A stretch of 64,000 nt of DNA from Salinisphaera sp. GTDB lineage: Bacteria > Pseudomonadota > Gammaproteobacteria > Nevskiales > Salinisphaeraceae. Under the pieces are notes generated by a model that made no database searches, was not told the DNA's origin, and was given only the letters and a program-made list of their open reading frames with translations. The DNA is taken from positions 1 to 64,000 of the forward strand of contig NZ_PBYA01000029.1 in the NCBI RefSeq assembly GCF_002729955.1. Direction: 5' to 3'. Both the position numbers and the translations under genes were made by a program. Positions 48,085 through 56,550 of this stretch are shown in pieces (position 1 is the stretch's first letter; every line of letters begins with the position of its first letter).

Positions 48085-48846
48085 ATGATTCGAATCCGCC
48101 GTACGGCCGCCGTTGCATTGCTGGCCGGCCTGAGCACCGTCGCGGGCATCGCCCAGGCCGACACCACTCTCACCTACCAGGGCGCCAGCGGCGCGTTCAC
48201 CGTCAACATGCGTCCGGGCGCGGTGCGTATCGACGATGCGAGCCCGCAGTGGCAGCTCTACAAGGAAGATGCCAAGGCCATCTTTTCAGTCGACCCGCGT
48301 GAACGTACCTATACGCGCCTGGATCGCAATTCCGCCAGCGTCATTCGCGAGCAGGTGGACTCGCTGCGTGCCCAGATCGAGGATCGTGTCCAGCAACTGC
48401 CCGAGGCACAGCGCGCCACGGCCCGGGCGGCCATGCTGCAATCGGTACCCGGCCTGGATACCCGTAATCAGAAGATCGGCCTGGACCGCACCGGCCGCAA
48501 GGAAGACGTCGCCGGCGTGGAGTGCGAGGTGGTTCAGGTGGTACGCGACGGCCAGCCGGCCGAAACGCTGTGCGTCGCCACGCCCAAGGCACTGGGCATC
48601 AGCAAGGACACCTTTGCCAGCGTGACCTCCATGTTCTCGCTCATGCAGACGCTGCTGGCCGGCACCGGTTTCGAAACCGCCGGCCTGCCTTATCTCAGCC
48701 TGGCCGGCATGCCGATCCGCTTTACCGACACCAACACCGGCGAACGCCGCCAGCTGGTGGATGTGAGCCATAAAGAGGTGTCCAGGCAGCGCCTGAGTAT
48801 TCCGCAGGACTATGTCGAAACCGCGGTCACCCCGCCGGGGCGCTGA
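48085..48846 (+). CDS. Secreted DUF4412-like protein
   Basis: Signal peptide, TYTRLDR, CEVVQVVRDGQPAETLCVA. Confidence 0.55.
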   Translation: MIRIRRTAAVALLAGLSTVAGIAQADTTLTYQGASGAFTVNMRPGAVRIDDASPQWQLYKEDAKAIFSVDPRERTYTRLDRNSASVIREQVDSLRAQIEDRVQQLPEAQRATARAAMLQSVPGLDTRNQKIGLDRTGRKEDVAGVECEVVQVVRDGQPAETLCVATPKALGISKDTFASVTSMFSLMQTLLAGTGFETAGLPYLSLAGMPIRFTDTNTGERRQLVDVSHKEVSRQRLSIPQDYVETAVTPPGR

Positions 48847-49001
48847 AATCGCTCCAGGCGGCTCATGCTACGAAAGCCTAATGGTTTAGGTTAGACTGCA
48901 GTCGGGGTTAATCCGGCCTGCGGCACCTGAGTGGACACGCCTGTCCGCGCCTTGGCAACGCGCCGCGCCGGGTATTCATTAGAACAAATTCAAGGGAAGA
49001 C

Positions 49002-50174
49002 ATGAGCGTAACTATCGCAGTCCCGAAAGAAACGGCCAGTGGCGAAACCCGTGTCGCCATGGTGCCGAAGGTGGCCGACAAGCTGGCCAAACTCAACGTC
49101 GATCTCAAGATCGCCAAGGGCGCCGGCGAAGGCAGCCGCATCCCGGACGAGTCCTTCAAGGAGCCGGTCCAGATCACCGACAACGCCGACGATGTGTTCG
49201 GCGCCGATGTGGTGCTGGCGGTCAACGCCCCCGATGCACAGTCGATCGGCAAGATGAAGAAAGGCTCGGTGCTGATCAGCTTCGTCCAGGCCCACAACAA
49301 CCCGGACACGGTCAAGGCGCTCAACGATGCCGGCGTGACCAGCTTCGCCATGGAACTGGTGCCGCGTATCACCCGTGCCCAGTCGATGGACGCCCTGTCC
49401 TCGCAGGCCTCTGCGGCTGGCTACAAGGCCGCGCTCATGGCCGCCAACTCGCTGGAACGCTTCCTGCCCATGCTGACCACCGCTGCCGGCACCATCCGCC
49501 CGGCCAAGGTGCTGGTCATCGGCGCGGGCGTGGCCGGCCTGCAGGCGATCGCCACCTCCAAGCGTCTGGGCGCCAAGGTGTTTGCCTACGATGTGCGTAC
49601 CGACACCAAGGAACAGGTCGAGTCGCTGGGCGCGGACTTCCTCATGGCCGAAGGCGTCAAGGCCGAGGCCGAAGGCGGCTACGCGCGTGAGCTGACCGAC
49701 GAGGAAAAGAAGAAACAGCAGCAGATGCTGGAAAAGAACATGGCCGATGCCGATGCCGTGATCACCACCGCGGCAGTGCCCGGCAAGCCGGCGCCCAAGA
49801 TCATCTCCAAGGCGATGGTCGATGCCATGAAGCCCGGCTCGGTGCTGATCGACCTCGGCGCCTCCGGCGGCGGCAACTGCGAGCTCACCCAGCCCGACGA
49901 AGTCGTCACCCACGGCAGCGTGACCATTTACGGGCCGTCCAACGTGCCGGCGCTGCTGGCCGAGCATGCCAGCGAGATGTATGCCCAGAACCTGTTCAAC
50001 TTCCTGCAGTTGATCGTGGTCGAGGAAGAAGGCCAGGACGACGCCAAGCCGGCCGACAAGACGCGCAAGCTCGAAATCAACTGGGATGACGAAATCCTGG
50101 CCAAATCCGCGCTGACGCACGACGGCGAAACCGTCAACGAAGCCGCCAAGAAGGCGCTCGAAGGCAACGCCTAG
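49002..50174 (+). CDS. pntAA: NAD(P) transhydrogenase subunit alpha part 1
   Basis: VTIAVPKETASGETRVAMVPKVA; VLVIGAGVAGLQAIATSKRLGAKVFAYDVR. Confidence 0.93.
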   Translation: MSVTIAVPKETASGETRVAMVPKVADKLAKLNVDLKIAKGAGEGSRIPDESFKEPVQITDNADDVFGADVVLAVNAPDAQSIGKMKKGSVLISFVQAHNNPDTVKALNDAGVTSFAMELVPRITRAQSMDALSSQASAAGYKAALMAANSLERFLPMLTTAAGTIRPAKVLVIGAGVAGLQAIATSKRLGAKVFAYDVRTDTKEQVESLGADFLMAEGVKAEAEGGYARELTDEEKKKQQQMLEKNMADADAVITTAAVPGKPAPKIISKAMVDAMKPGSVLIDLGASGGGNCELTQPDEVVTHGSVTIYGPSNVPALLAEHASEMYAQNLFNFLQLIVVEEEGQDDAKPADKTRKLEINWDDEILAKSALTHDGETVNEAAKKALEGNA

Positions 50175-50215
50175 GCCTTCGCCCACCGGCTCATCATCTT
50201 TCGGGAGAAAAGACA

Positions 50216-50500
50216 GTGATTACAGGTTTTGTCGCACTCTATATCTTCATGCTCGCGGCCTTCACCGGCTACGAGATCATCGGCCGTGTACCGGCCATTC
50301 TGCATACCCCGCTCATGTCGGGTTCCAACTTCGTGCACGGGATCGTGCTCGTCGGCGCCATGGTCGCACTCGGCCATGCCGAAGGCTTCTGGGAAGTCCT
50401 GATCGGCTTCATCGGCGTCATTCTGGCCGCCGGCAACGCGGTCGGCGGTTATGTCGTGACCGAGCGCATGCTCGAAATGTTCAAGTCCTCCAAGGATTGA
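50216..50500 (+). CDS. pntAB: NAD(P) transhydrogenase subunit alpha part 2
   Basis: HTPLMSGSNFVHGIVLVGAM; GNAVGGYVVTERML; GTG start. Confidence 0.93.
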   Translation: MITGFVALYIFMLAAFTGYEIIGRVPAILHTPLMSGSNFVHGIVLVGAMVALGHAEGFWEVLIGFIGVILAAGNAVGGYVVTERMLEMFKSSKD

Positions 50501-50549
50501 TCCTCGCTGATCCCATTACAAGAACGAGCACACGAAAAGGTTACCGAAT

Positions 50550-51947
50550 ATGAGTTTCTGGGAATTTACCGTAGACGCGAGTTATTTCGTTGCGGCCGTA
50601 CTGTTCATCATCGGCCTCAAACGCATGGGCTCGCCCAAGACCGCCAAGAGCGGCATCAAGTGGGCCGGCATCGGCATGGTGCTGGCCACCGTGGTAACGC
50701 TCTGGCATCCGATGATGGATGCCGGCTTCTTCCGCTATGTGCTGATCCTGCTGGCTATTGGCATTGGTGGTGCCGGCGCCTGGTATACCGGCAAGAAGGT
50801 CGAAATGACCGGCATGCCGCAGATGGTGGCGTTGTATAACGGCATGGGCGGCGGCGCCGCGGCGGCCATTGCGCTTATCGAGATGTACTCGGGGCGGGCC
50901 TTCGATCATGGCACCACCGTACTCATCCTGGCCGTGCTGGGCGCGCTGATCGGCGGCGTGTCGTTCTCCGGCTCGCTGATCGCCTGGGCCAAGCTCGAAG
51001 GCAAGATGAGCAAGACCATCCGCCTGCCGGCCCAACAGATGATCAACGGCGGCGCGGCTCTGGTGATCGTGCTGCTGGGTCTGTGGATTCTGACCTCCAC
51101 GGGCAGTGCCCCGGTGCTGGTCACGATCTTCTTCTTGCTCTGCCTCGTGTTCGGCGTGCTGCTGACCAACCCGATCGGCGGCGCCGACATGCCGGTGGTC
51201 ATCTCCATGTACAACGCCTTCACCGGTCTGGCGGTGGCGTTCGAAGGCTTCGTGCTCGGCAACGCCGCGATGATCATTGCCGGTACCGTGGTGGGCGCGG
51301 CTGGTACGCTGCTGACCCTGCTCATGGCCAACGGCATGAACCGTTCGATCTCGAACGTGCTGTTCGCCGGCTTCGGCGTGGATGACGGCGCCGAGGCCGA
51401 CGGGCCGGAAGGCGAGATGAAGTCGGTCGAAGCCTTCGACGCGGCGGCCTCCTTCGCCTACTCGGACAGCCTGATCATCGTCCCCGGCTACGGTCTGGCC
51501 GTGGCGCAGGCCCAGCACAAGCTCTGGGAATTCGTGCAGATGCTCGAAAAAGAGCACGACGTGGACGTGAAGTTCGCCATCCATCCGGTGGCAGGTCGTA
51601 TGCCCGGCCACATGAACGTGCTGCTGGCCGAGGCCGGCGTGCCCTACGACAAGATCTTCGACCTGGAAGAGATCAACGCCGAGTTCCCGAACGCGGACGC
51701 GGCCCTGGTCATCGGCGCGAACGACGTGGTCAACCCGGCCGCGCGTACCGACGAATCCAGCCCGATCTACGGCATGCCGATCCTCGACGTCGACAAGGCC
51801 CGCGAGGTCTATGTCGTCAAGCGCGGCAAGGGCACCGGCTTCTCCGGCGTACAGAACGCCCTGTTCTTCGGCGACAACACCCGTATGGTGTTCGGCGACG
51901 CGAAGCAGGTCTGTACGGATCTGGCCAACGGCCTCAAGCAGCTCTAG
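50550..51947 (+). CDS. pntB: NAD(P) transhydrogenase subunit beta
   Basis: VPGYGLAVAQAQHKLWEFV, HPVAGRMPGHMNVLLAEAGVPYD, GANDVVNPAA, GTGFSGVQNALFF. Confidence 0.96.
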   Translation: MSFWEFTVDASYFVAAVLFIIGLKRMGSPKTAKSGIKWAGIGMVLATVVTLWHPMMDAGFFRYVLILLAIGIGGAGAWYTGKKVEMTGMPQMVALYNGMGGGAAAAIALIEMYSGRAFDHGTTVLILAVLGALIGGVSFSGSLIAWAKLEGKMSKTIRLPAQQMINGGAALVIVLLGLWILTSTGSAPVLVTIFFLLCLVFGVLLTNPIGGADMPVVISMYNAFTGLAVAFEGFVLGNAAMIIAGTVVGAAGTLLTLLMANGMNRSISNVLFAGFGVDDGAEADGPEGEMKSVEAFDAAASFAYSDSLIIVPGYGLAVAQAQHKLWEFVQMLEKEHDVDVKFAIHPVAGRMPGHMNVLLAEAGVPYDKIFDLEEINAEFPNADAALVIGANDVVNPAARTDESSPIYGMPILDVDKAREVYVVKRGKGTGFSGVQNALFFGDNTRMVFGDAKQVCTDLANGLKQL

Positions 51948-51966
51948 GGCTGCACCGGCCGTAACG

Positions 51967-51995
51967 AAAAAAGCCGCCTTCGGGCGGCTTTTTTC
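51967..51995 (+). terminator. Rho-independent terminator after pntB
   Basis: aaaaaagccgccttcgggcggcttttttc. Confidence 0.92.
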
Positions 51996-52028
51996 TTGCC
52001 TGCTCGGTCAACCGGTTAAGCTCTTGCG

Positions 52029-52610
52029 ATGCACGAACTCGCGCCGATCACCCATGCCCTGGCCCAATATCGCGCAAAGCGTCTGCGCATGCGGCGGCGC
52101 CTCAAGCGGGCCGCCGTTGCCGTCATTCTGCGCGAATCCCGTCAGGGGGCCGAAGTACTGCTCGCCCTGCGCGCGCACCGCGCCGGCGACCCCTGGTCGG
52201 GCGACATGGCCTTTCCCGGCGGTCGCGTGGACGCCGTCGATGACGCCAGCGCTTCACGGGCGGCCTGTCGCGAAACAGGTGAAGAAGTCGGCCTGAAGAT
52301 CAGCCGCGCACAGGGTATCGGCCGCCTCAACGACCGTCTCACTCTCGACCACCGACGCCGCGCGCCCATGGTGGTCTCCCCGTTCGTATACCGGCTGGAA
52401 CAATGTATCGAGCCGGTGCTCAACCACGAGATCGCGGCCACCCGTTGGCTCGCTCTTGCCTGGCTGGACGAGCCCGCGAACCGCCAGACCATGCGCTGGC
52501 GCGTCGGCCGGCTCAACCTGTCCATGCCCTGCTATGACTGCGGCAACGGCCAGCGGCTGTGGGGGCTGACCCTAGCCATGCTCGACGAACTGTGCGGGCT
52601 TGTGCGATGA
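52029..52610 (+). CDS. NUDIX hydrolase (CoA pyrophosphatase-like)
   Basis: MAFPGGRVDAVDDASASRAACRETGEEVGL NUDIX box. Confidence 0.88.
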   Translation: MHELAPITHALAQYRAKRLRMRRRLKRAAVAVILRESRQGAEVLLALRAHRAGDPWSGDMAFPGGRVDAVDDASASRAACRETGEEVGLKISRAQGIGRLNDRLTLDHRRRAPMVVSPFVYRLEQCIEPVLNHEIAATRWLALAWLDEPANRQTMRWRVGRLNLSMPCYDCGNGQRLWGLTLAMLDELCGLVR

Positions 52611-52618
52611 GGCGCAGC

Positions 52619-52866
52619 GTATCCACAGGCCCGTGCAGGCTCACAACGCTGGCGTGCCGGGCTTTTCCACAGGTCAGGGATTTTTTGCCCACATATGCAC
52701 AGGACGGAAAAGATCGCGCACATGATTTTGCGGCGGCGCACATTAGTCTGTATTTTTTGTACACGCCTGTTTTATCGTATTTTTTATACGAAAATTCGAT
52801 CAAACAAGCCGCTTTCCCAGGTCGACGCGCCACCCGTGCAAAAATTCATCCACGATTTTATCCACA
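52619..52866. promoter_or_regulatory. DnaA-box-like cluster with AT-rich core upstream of priA
   Basis: TTATCCACA 52858-52866 (perfect), GTATCCACA 52619-52627, TTTTCCACA 52663-52671, ATATGCACA 52693-52701 (one mismatch each to TTATNCACA); AT-rich 52742-52800. Confidence 0.5.
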
Positions 52867-52878
52867 GGCTGTAAACCG

Positions 52879-55080
52879 TTGACGAGCGGTCTGGAAACAA
52901 CTCCGATACTGCGCGTGGCGGTGCCCGTGCCGTTATACGGCGGCTTCGATTACCTCGATCTGGAAGACGACGGCACGACGCCGATCGGCAGTCGGGTGCT
53001 GGTGCGTTTCGGCCGACGCCGGCTGGTCGGTGTGGTGCTCGAGGCGCAAGTTGAAAGCGAGCTGCCCCGTGCGCGTCTGCGCCCGATCGAAGCCCGCCTG
53101 GACGAGGCGCCCGTGTTCGACGAGGCGCTGCTGGGCCTGCTGCGCTGGGCCGCGCGCTATTACCACCATCCTATCGGCGAAGCGCTCGCGACCGCCCTGC
53201 CGGCCGCGCTACGGCGTGCCAGAACGGACCAGACACCCAACCGCCATCGCGGCTGGCTAGCCTGCGACGTCGCCGGCGAAAACGAGCCCGCCGCCCATGC
53301 GCGACGCCAGCATGAACTGCTGGAAGCGATTCGTGCCGGCAGCCACGCTGTGGCGCATTCGCATCTGCTTGCCCGCTTCGGCTCGATCCATGCGCCGCTC
53401 AAGGCCCTGCAAAGACGCGGGCTGATCGAGGAGGTCGAACTGCCCGGCGCGCTCGAACACGGCAGCGCCGGCCCCGCGCCGACGCTCACCGCGCGCCAAC
53501 GTGAGGCGGTCGAACAACTCGCCCAGCGTGGCAGCGGCTTTCACCCGACCCTTCTGGAAGGCGTGACCGGCAGCGGCAAGACCGAAGTGTATTGCCGCCA
53601 AATGGCCGAGACCCTGGCCGCGAATCGCCAGGTTCTTTTCCTGGCGCCGGAAATCGGCCTCACGCCGCAGCTGATCGAACGTCTGCGCACCCGGTTCGAG
53701 GCGCGTATCGGCGTGTTGCATTCGCAGCGCAGCGATGGCGAGCGTGCCGACGTATGGCGGGCCGCGCGCGCGGGCGACGCGGATATCGTCATCGGCACGC
53801 GTTCGGCCGTATTCACCCCCATGCCGCGACTGGGGCTGATCGTGGTCGACGAAGAGCACGACGGCTCCTACAAGCAGCAGGACGGCTTTCGCTATCACGC
53901 CCGGGACGTGGCGCTGCGCCGTGCCCAGCAGCGCGATATCCCGATCGTGCTCGGCAGCGCCACGCCGGCGCTTGAAAGCCTGCACAACGCCGAGCAAGGC
54001 CGGTTCGCCCACCTCAAACTGCCCGAACGCGCCACCGGCGCGGCCCTGCCGCCGGTACGGGTCATCGATATCCGTTCGCGCCCGCTGCTGGGCGGGCTGT
54101 CCGACCCCATGCTCGGCCATATCGAACGCCATCTCGGCGCCGGCAATCAGGTCATGGTTTTCATCAATCGTCGCGGCTATGCGCCGGCGCTGTCCTGCCA
54201 CGACTGTGGCTGGATCGCGCCCTGCGCGCGCTGCGATGCGCCGCTGACCCTGCATGGCGGCGGCACCCGCCTGCAATGCCACCACTGCGGCGCCCAGGAC
54301 GCGAGCCCCGCACGCTGCCCGAGCTGTGGCTCGAAAGAACTCATTGCGCTTGGCGCCGGTACCGAACGGGTCGCGGGCGCGCTACGCAGCCGTTTTCCGG
54401 ACGTGCGGCTGGCGCGTTTCGATCGTGACAGCGTCGCACGCAAGGGCCGGCTTGAAAGCCAGCTCGCCGACGTGGCCAGCGGTGCGACCCAGCTGCTGGT
54501 CGGCACCCAGATGCTGGCCAAGGGCCACGACTTCGCCCGCCTGACCTGTGTCGCCGTACTCGACGTCGACGGCGGCCTGTTCTCGGCGGATTTTCGCGCC
54601 GCCGAGCATATGGCCCAGCTCGTCACCCAGGTGGCCGGCCGCGCCGGGCGCGGCGACTTGCCCGGCGAGGTGTGGCTGCAGACCCGTCATCCCGAGCATC
54701 CACTGCTGCATCGCCTGCTCACCGGCGGCTACGATGCCTTCGCGCAGGCGGCGCTGGCCGAACGTCGCGAGGCCGCGCTGCCGCCCTTCGGCCATCTCGC
54801 CCTGCTGCGTGCCGAAGCCCACGATCTGCAATCGCCCACGGCGTTTCTCGAACAGGCCGCGGCCACGATCCGCGCCGATGAGCAGATCGCCTGTCTGGGG
54901 CCCGTACCCGCGCCCATGCAGCGCCGTGCCGGGCGCTTTCGGGCCCATCTGCTGCTGCATGCCAGCCATCGGGCACGTCTGCATCCGGCCCTGGACCACT
55001 GGCAGCGCGTGCTCGGCGAACTACCCGGCGCGCGCCGGGTGCGCTGGTCGATCGACGTCGATCCGCAGGATCTGCTTTAG
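52879..55080 (+). CDS. priA: Primosomal protein N' (replication restart helicase)
   Basis: LLEGVTGSGKTEVY, VDEEHDGSYKQQDGFRYHARDVA, zinc cysteines CHDCGWIAPCARCDAPL...CHHCGAQDASPARCPSCGS; TTG start. Confidence 0.96.
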   Translation: MTSGLETTPILRVAVPVPLYGGFDYLDLEDDGTTPIGSRVLVRFGRRRLVGVVLEAQVESELPRARLRPIEARLDEAPVFDEALLGLLRWAARYYHHPIGEALATALPAALRRARTDQTPNRHRGWLACDVAGENEPAAHARRQHELLEAIRAGSHAVAHSHLLARFGSIHAPLKALQRRGLIEEVELPGALEHGSAGPAPTLTARQREAVEQLAQRGSGFHPTLLEGVTGSGKTEVYCRQMAETLAANRQVLFLAPEIGLTPQLIERLRTRFEARIGVLHSQRSDGERADVWRAARAGDADIVIGTRSAVFTPMPRLGLIVVDEEHDGSYKQQDGFRYHARDVALRRAQQRDIPIVLGSATPALESLHNAEQGRFAHLKLPERATGAALPPVRVIDIRSRPLLGGLSDPMLGHIERHLGAGNQVMVFINRRGYAPALSCHDCGWIAPCARCDAPLTLHGGGTRLQCHHCGAQDASPARCPSCGSKELIALGAGTERVAGALRSRFPDVRLARFDRDSVARKGRLESQLADVASGATQLLVGTQMLAKGHDFARLTCVAVLDVDGGLFSADFRAAEHMAQLVTQVAGRAGRGDLPGEVWLQTRHPEHPLLHRLLTGGYDAFAQAALAERREAALPPFGHLALLRAEAHDLQSPTAFLEQAAATIRADEQIACLGPVPAPMQRRAGRFRAHLLLHASHRARLHPALDHWQRVLGELPGARRVRWSIDVDPQDLL

Positions 55081-55142
55081 GGCGTGTCGTCATGAGACAA
55101 GGCGGCGCATCGGCGGCGCGCGGCCTTGCCTGACACGCCCTA
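55078..55142. mobile_element. 65-bp mini-derivative of the 27.9-kb MITE-like element
   Basis: TAGGGCGTGTCGTCATGAGACAAGGCGGCGCATCGGCGGCGC...CCTTGCCTGACACGCCCTA with inverted ends TAGGGCGTGTC. Confidence 0.65.
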
Positions 55143-55205
55143 AGACTGTTTTAAGGAAACTGCCCGACTGTGTGCTTGCACTTCAAAGCATCAACGGAGC
55201 AGAAA

Positions 55206-55739
55206 ATGCGAAACCAATTGCTTATCGCCGCCGGCCTGACCGGCGTCATGGCCGCCGCCAATGCGGCCACGCCCATCGAAATGTCGGACTGGGACAGCAA
55301 CGGCGACGGCCATATCAGCCATAGCGAATGGAACGAGAGCTGCCCGGCCAGCAATATCTACAGCAACTGGGACACCGACAACGACGGGCTGATCGACGAC
55401 GACGAATACAGCACCGGCCTGTTCCGCCACTGGGACGAGAACGACAACGGCGTGCTCGAAGAAAGCGAGTGGAGCAAGGCTAACGAAAACTGGTTCAACG
55501 AATACAGCGTCGAGTTCAGCGCCTGGGATTCCGACGGCGACGGCTTTCTCGAATACCGCGAGTTCGATGCCGGTCTGGGCAAGACCTCCTATTACGCCGA
55601 CTGGGACGCGAACAACACCCTGTTCATCGAAAAGTCGGAGTTCTGCGAAAGCCTGTTCAATCAGGCCGACGCGGATGACGATGACCAGATCAACGTCGGT
55701 GAATTCGATACCGATGTCGTGACCTGGTACATCTACTGA
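55206..55739 (+). CDS. Secreted EF-hand domain protein with about six EF-hand-like loops
   Basis: Signal peptide MRNQLLIAAGLTGVMAAANA; DWDSNGDGHISHSEW, NWDTDNDGLIDDDEY, HWDENDNGVLEESEW, AWDSDGDGFLEYREF, DWDANNTLFIEKSEF, ADADDDDQINVGEF. Confidence 0.85.
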   Translation: MRNQLLIAAGLTGVMAAANAATPIEMSDWDSNGDGHISHSEWNESCPASNIYSNWDTDNDGLIDDDEYSTGLFRHWDENDNGVLEESEWSKANENWFNEYSVEFSAWDSDGDGFLEYREFDAGLGKTSYYADWDANNTLFIEKSEFCESLFNQADADDDDQINVGEFDTDVVTWYIY

Positions 55740-55768
55740 TCGCGCGAATCGCCTACGCGCGATGTTGG

Positions 55769-55797
55769 GGGCGCACGCTCGGTCGTGCGCCCTTTTT
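55769..55797 (+). terminator. Rho-independent terminator after EF-hand gene
   Basis: gggcgcacg ctcggt cgtgcgccc ttttt. Confidence 0.8.
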
Positions 55798-55884
55798 CAT
55801 TGCATCACGCTTTTTCATGGTCCGCAGCTATCGCCGGCATGCGGCCATATTGACCAGCCCCGGCGATCACGTCATGTTCAGCGC

Positions 55885-56550
55885 ATGCGCATACTGCTCA
55901 TCGAAGACGACCCCATACTAGGCGACGGCCTGCAGGTCGGCCTGCAACAGGCGGGCTATTCGGTCGACTGGCTCGCCGACGGCGCACTCGCTGCCGATGC
56001 CCTGGCCAACGACGAGTTCGACGCCGTGATCCTTGACCTCGCCCTGCCCTCGCGCTCCGGCCGCCAGCTGCTCGCCGACTGGCGCGATGCGGGCCAGACG
56101 GTCCCGATTCTGGTATTGACCGCCTACGATGCGCTCGACGACCGTATCGACGGTCTCGACGGCGGCGCCGACGACTATCTCGTCAAACCTGTCGCCCTGG
56201 AAGAACTCGCTGCGCGACTGCGAGCACTGGTGCGGCGCAGCCAGGGACAGGCCGACAACTGCCTGCGCTGGGACGGCATCGAGTTCAACCGCGCAAGCGG
56301 CATCCTCAGCATCGACGGCCAGGTACTCGATCTATCCGCCCATGAACGCCAGATCATCACCGCCCTGCTGGAACGCCCCGGGCAAACGCTTACCCGCGAA
56401 CAGCTGGCGTCGCGCCTCTATGGCTGGGACGGCGGGCCCGAAAGCAACAGCCTGGAAGTTCATATCCACAATCTGCGTCGCAAGCTGGGACGGCAACGCA
56501 TCAAGACCGTACGCGGGCTCGGTTATCGCATGGCCCAGCCAGACCGTTGA
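55885..56550 (+). CDS. OmpR-family response regulator (QseB-like)
   Basis: MRILLIEDDPILGDGLQVGLQQAGYSVDWLADG; DLALPSRSG; GGADDYLVKPVALEELAARLRAL. Start 55885. Confidence 0.9.
   Translation: MRILLIEDDPILGDGLQVGLQQAGYSVDWLADGALAADALANDEFDAVILDLALPSRSGRQLLADWRDAGQTVPILVLTAYDALDDRIDGLDGGADDYLVKPVALEELAARLRALVRRSQGQADNCLRWDGIEFNRASGILSIDGQVLDLSAHERQIITALLERPGQTLTREQLASRLYGWDGGPESNSLEVHIHNLRRKLGRQRIKTVRGLGYRMAQPDR

Noticed and set aside
49002-51947. Split PntA (two ORFs) as a possible frameshift/pseudogene
   Set aside because: Separate alpha-1 and alpha-2 subunits with their own starts and stops are a normal arrangement in many bacteria.
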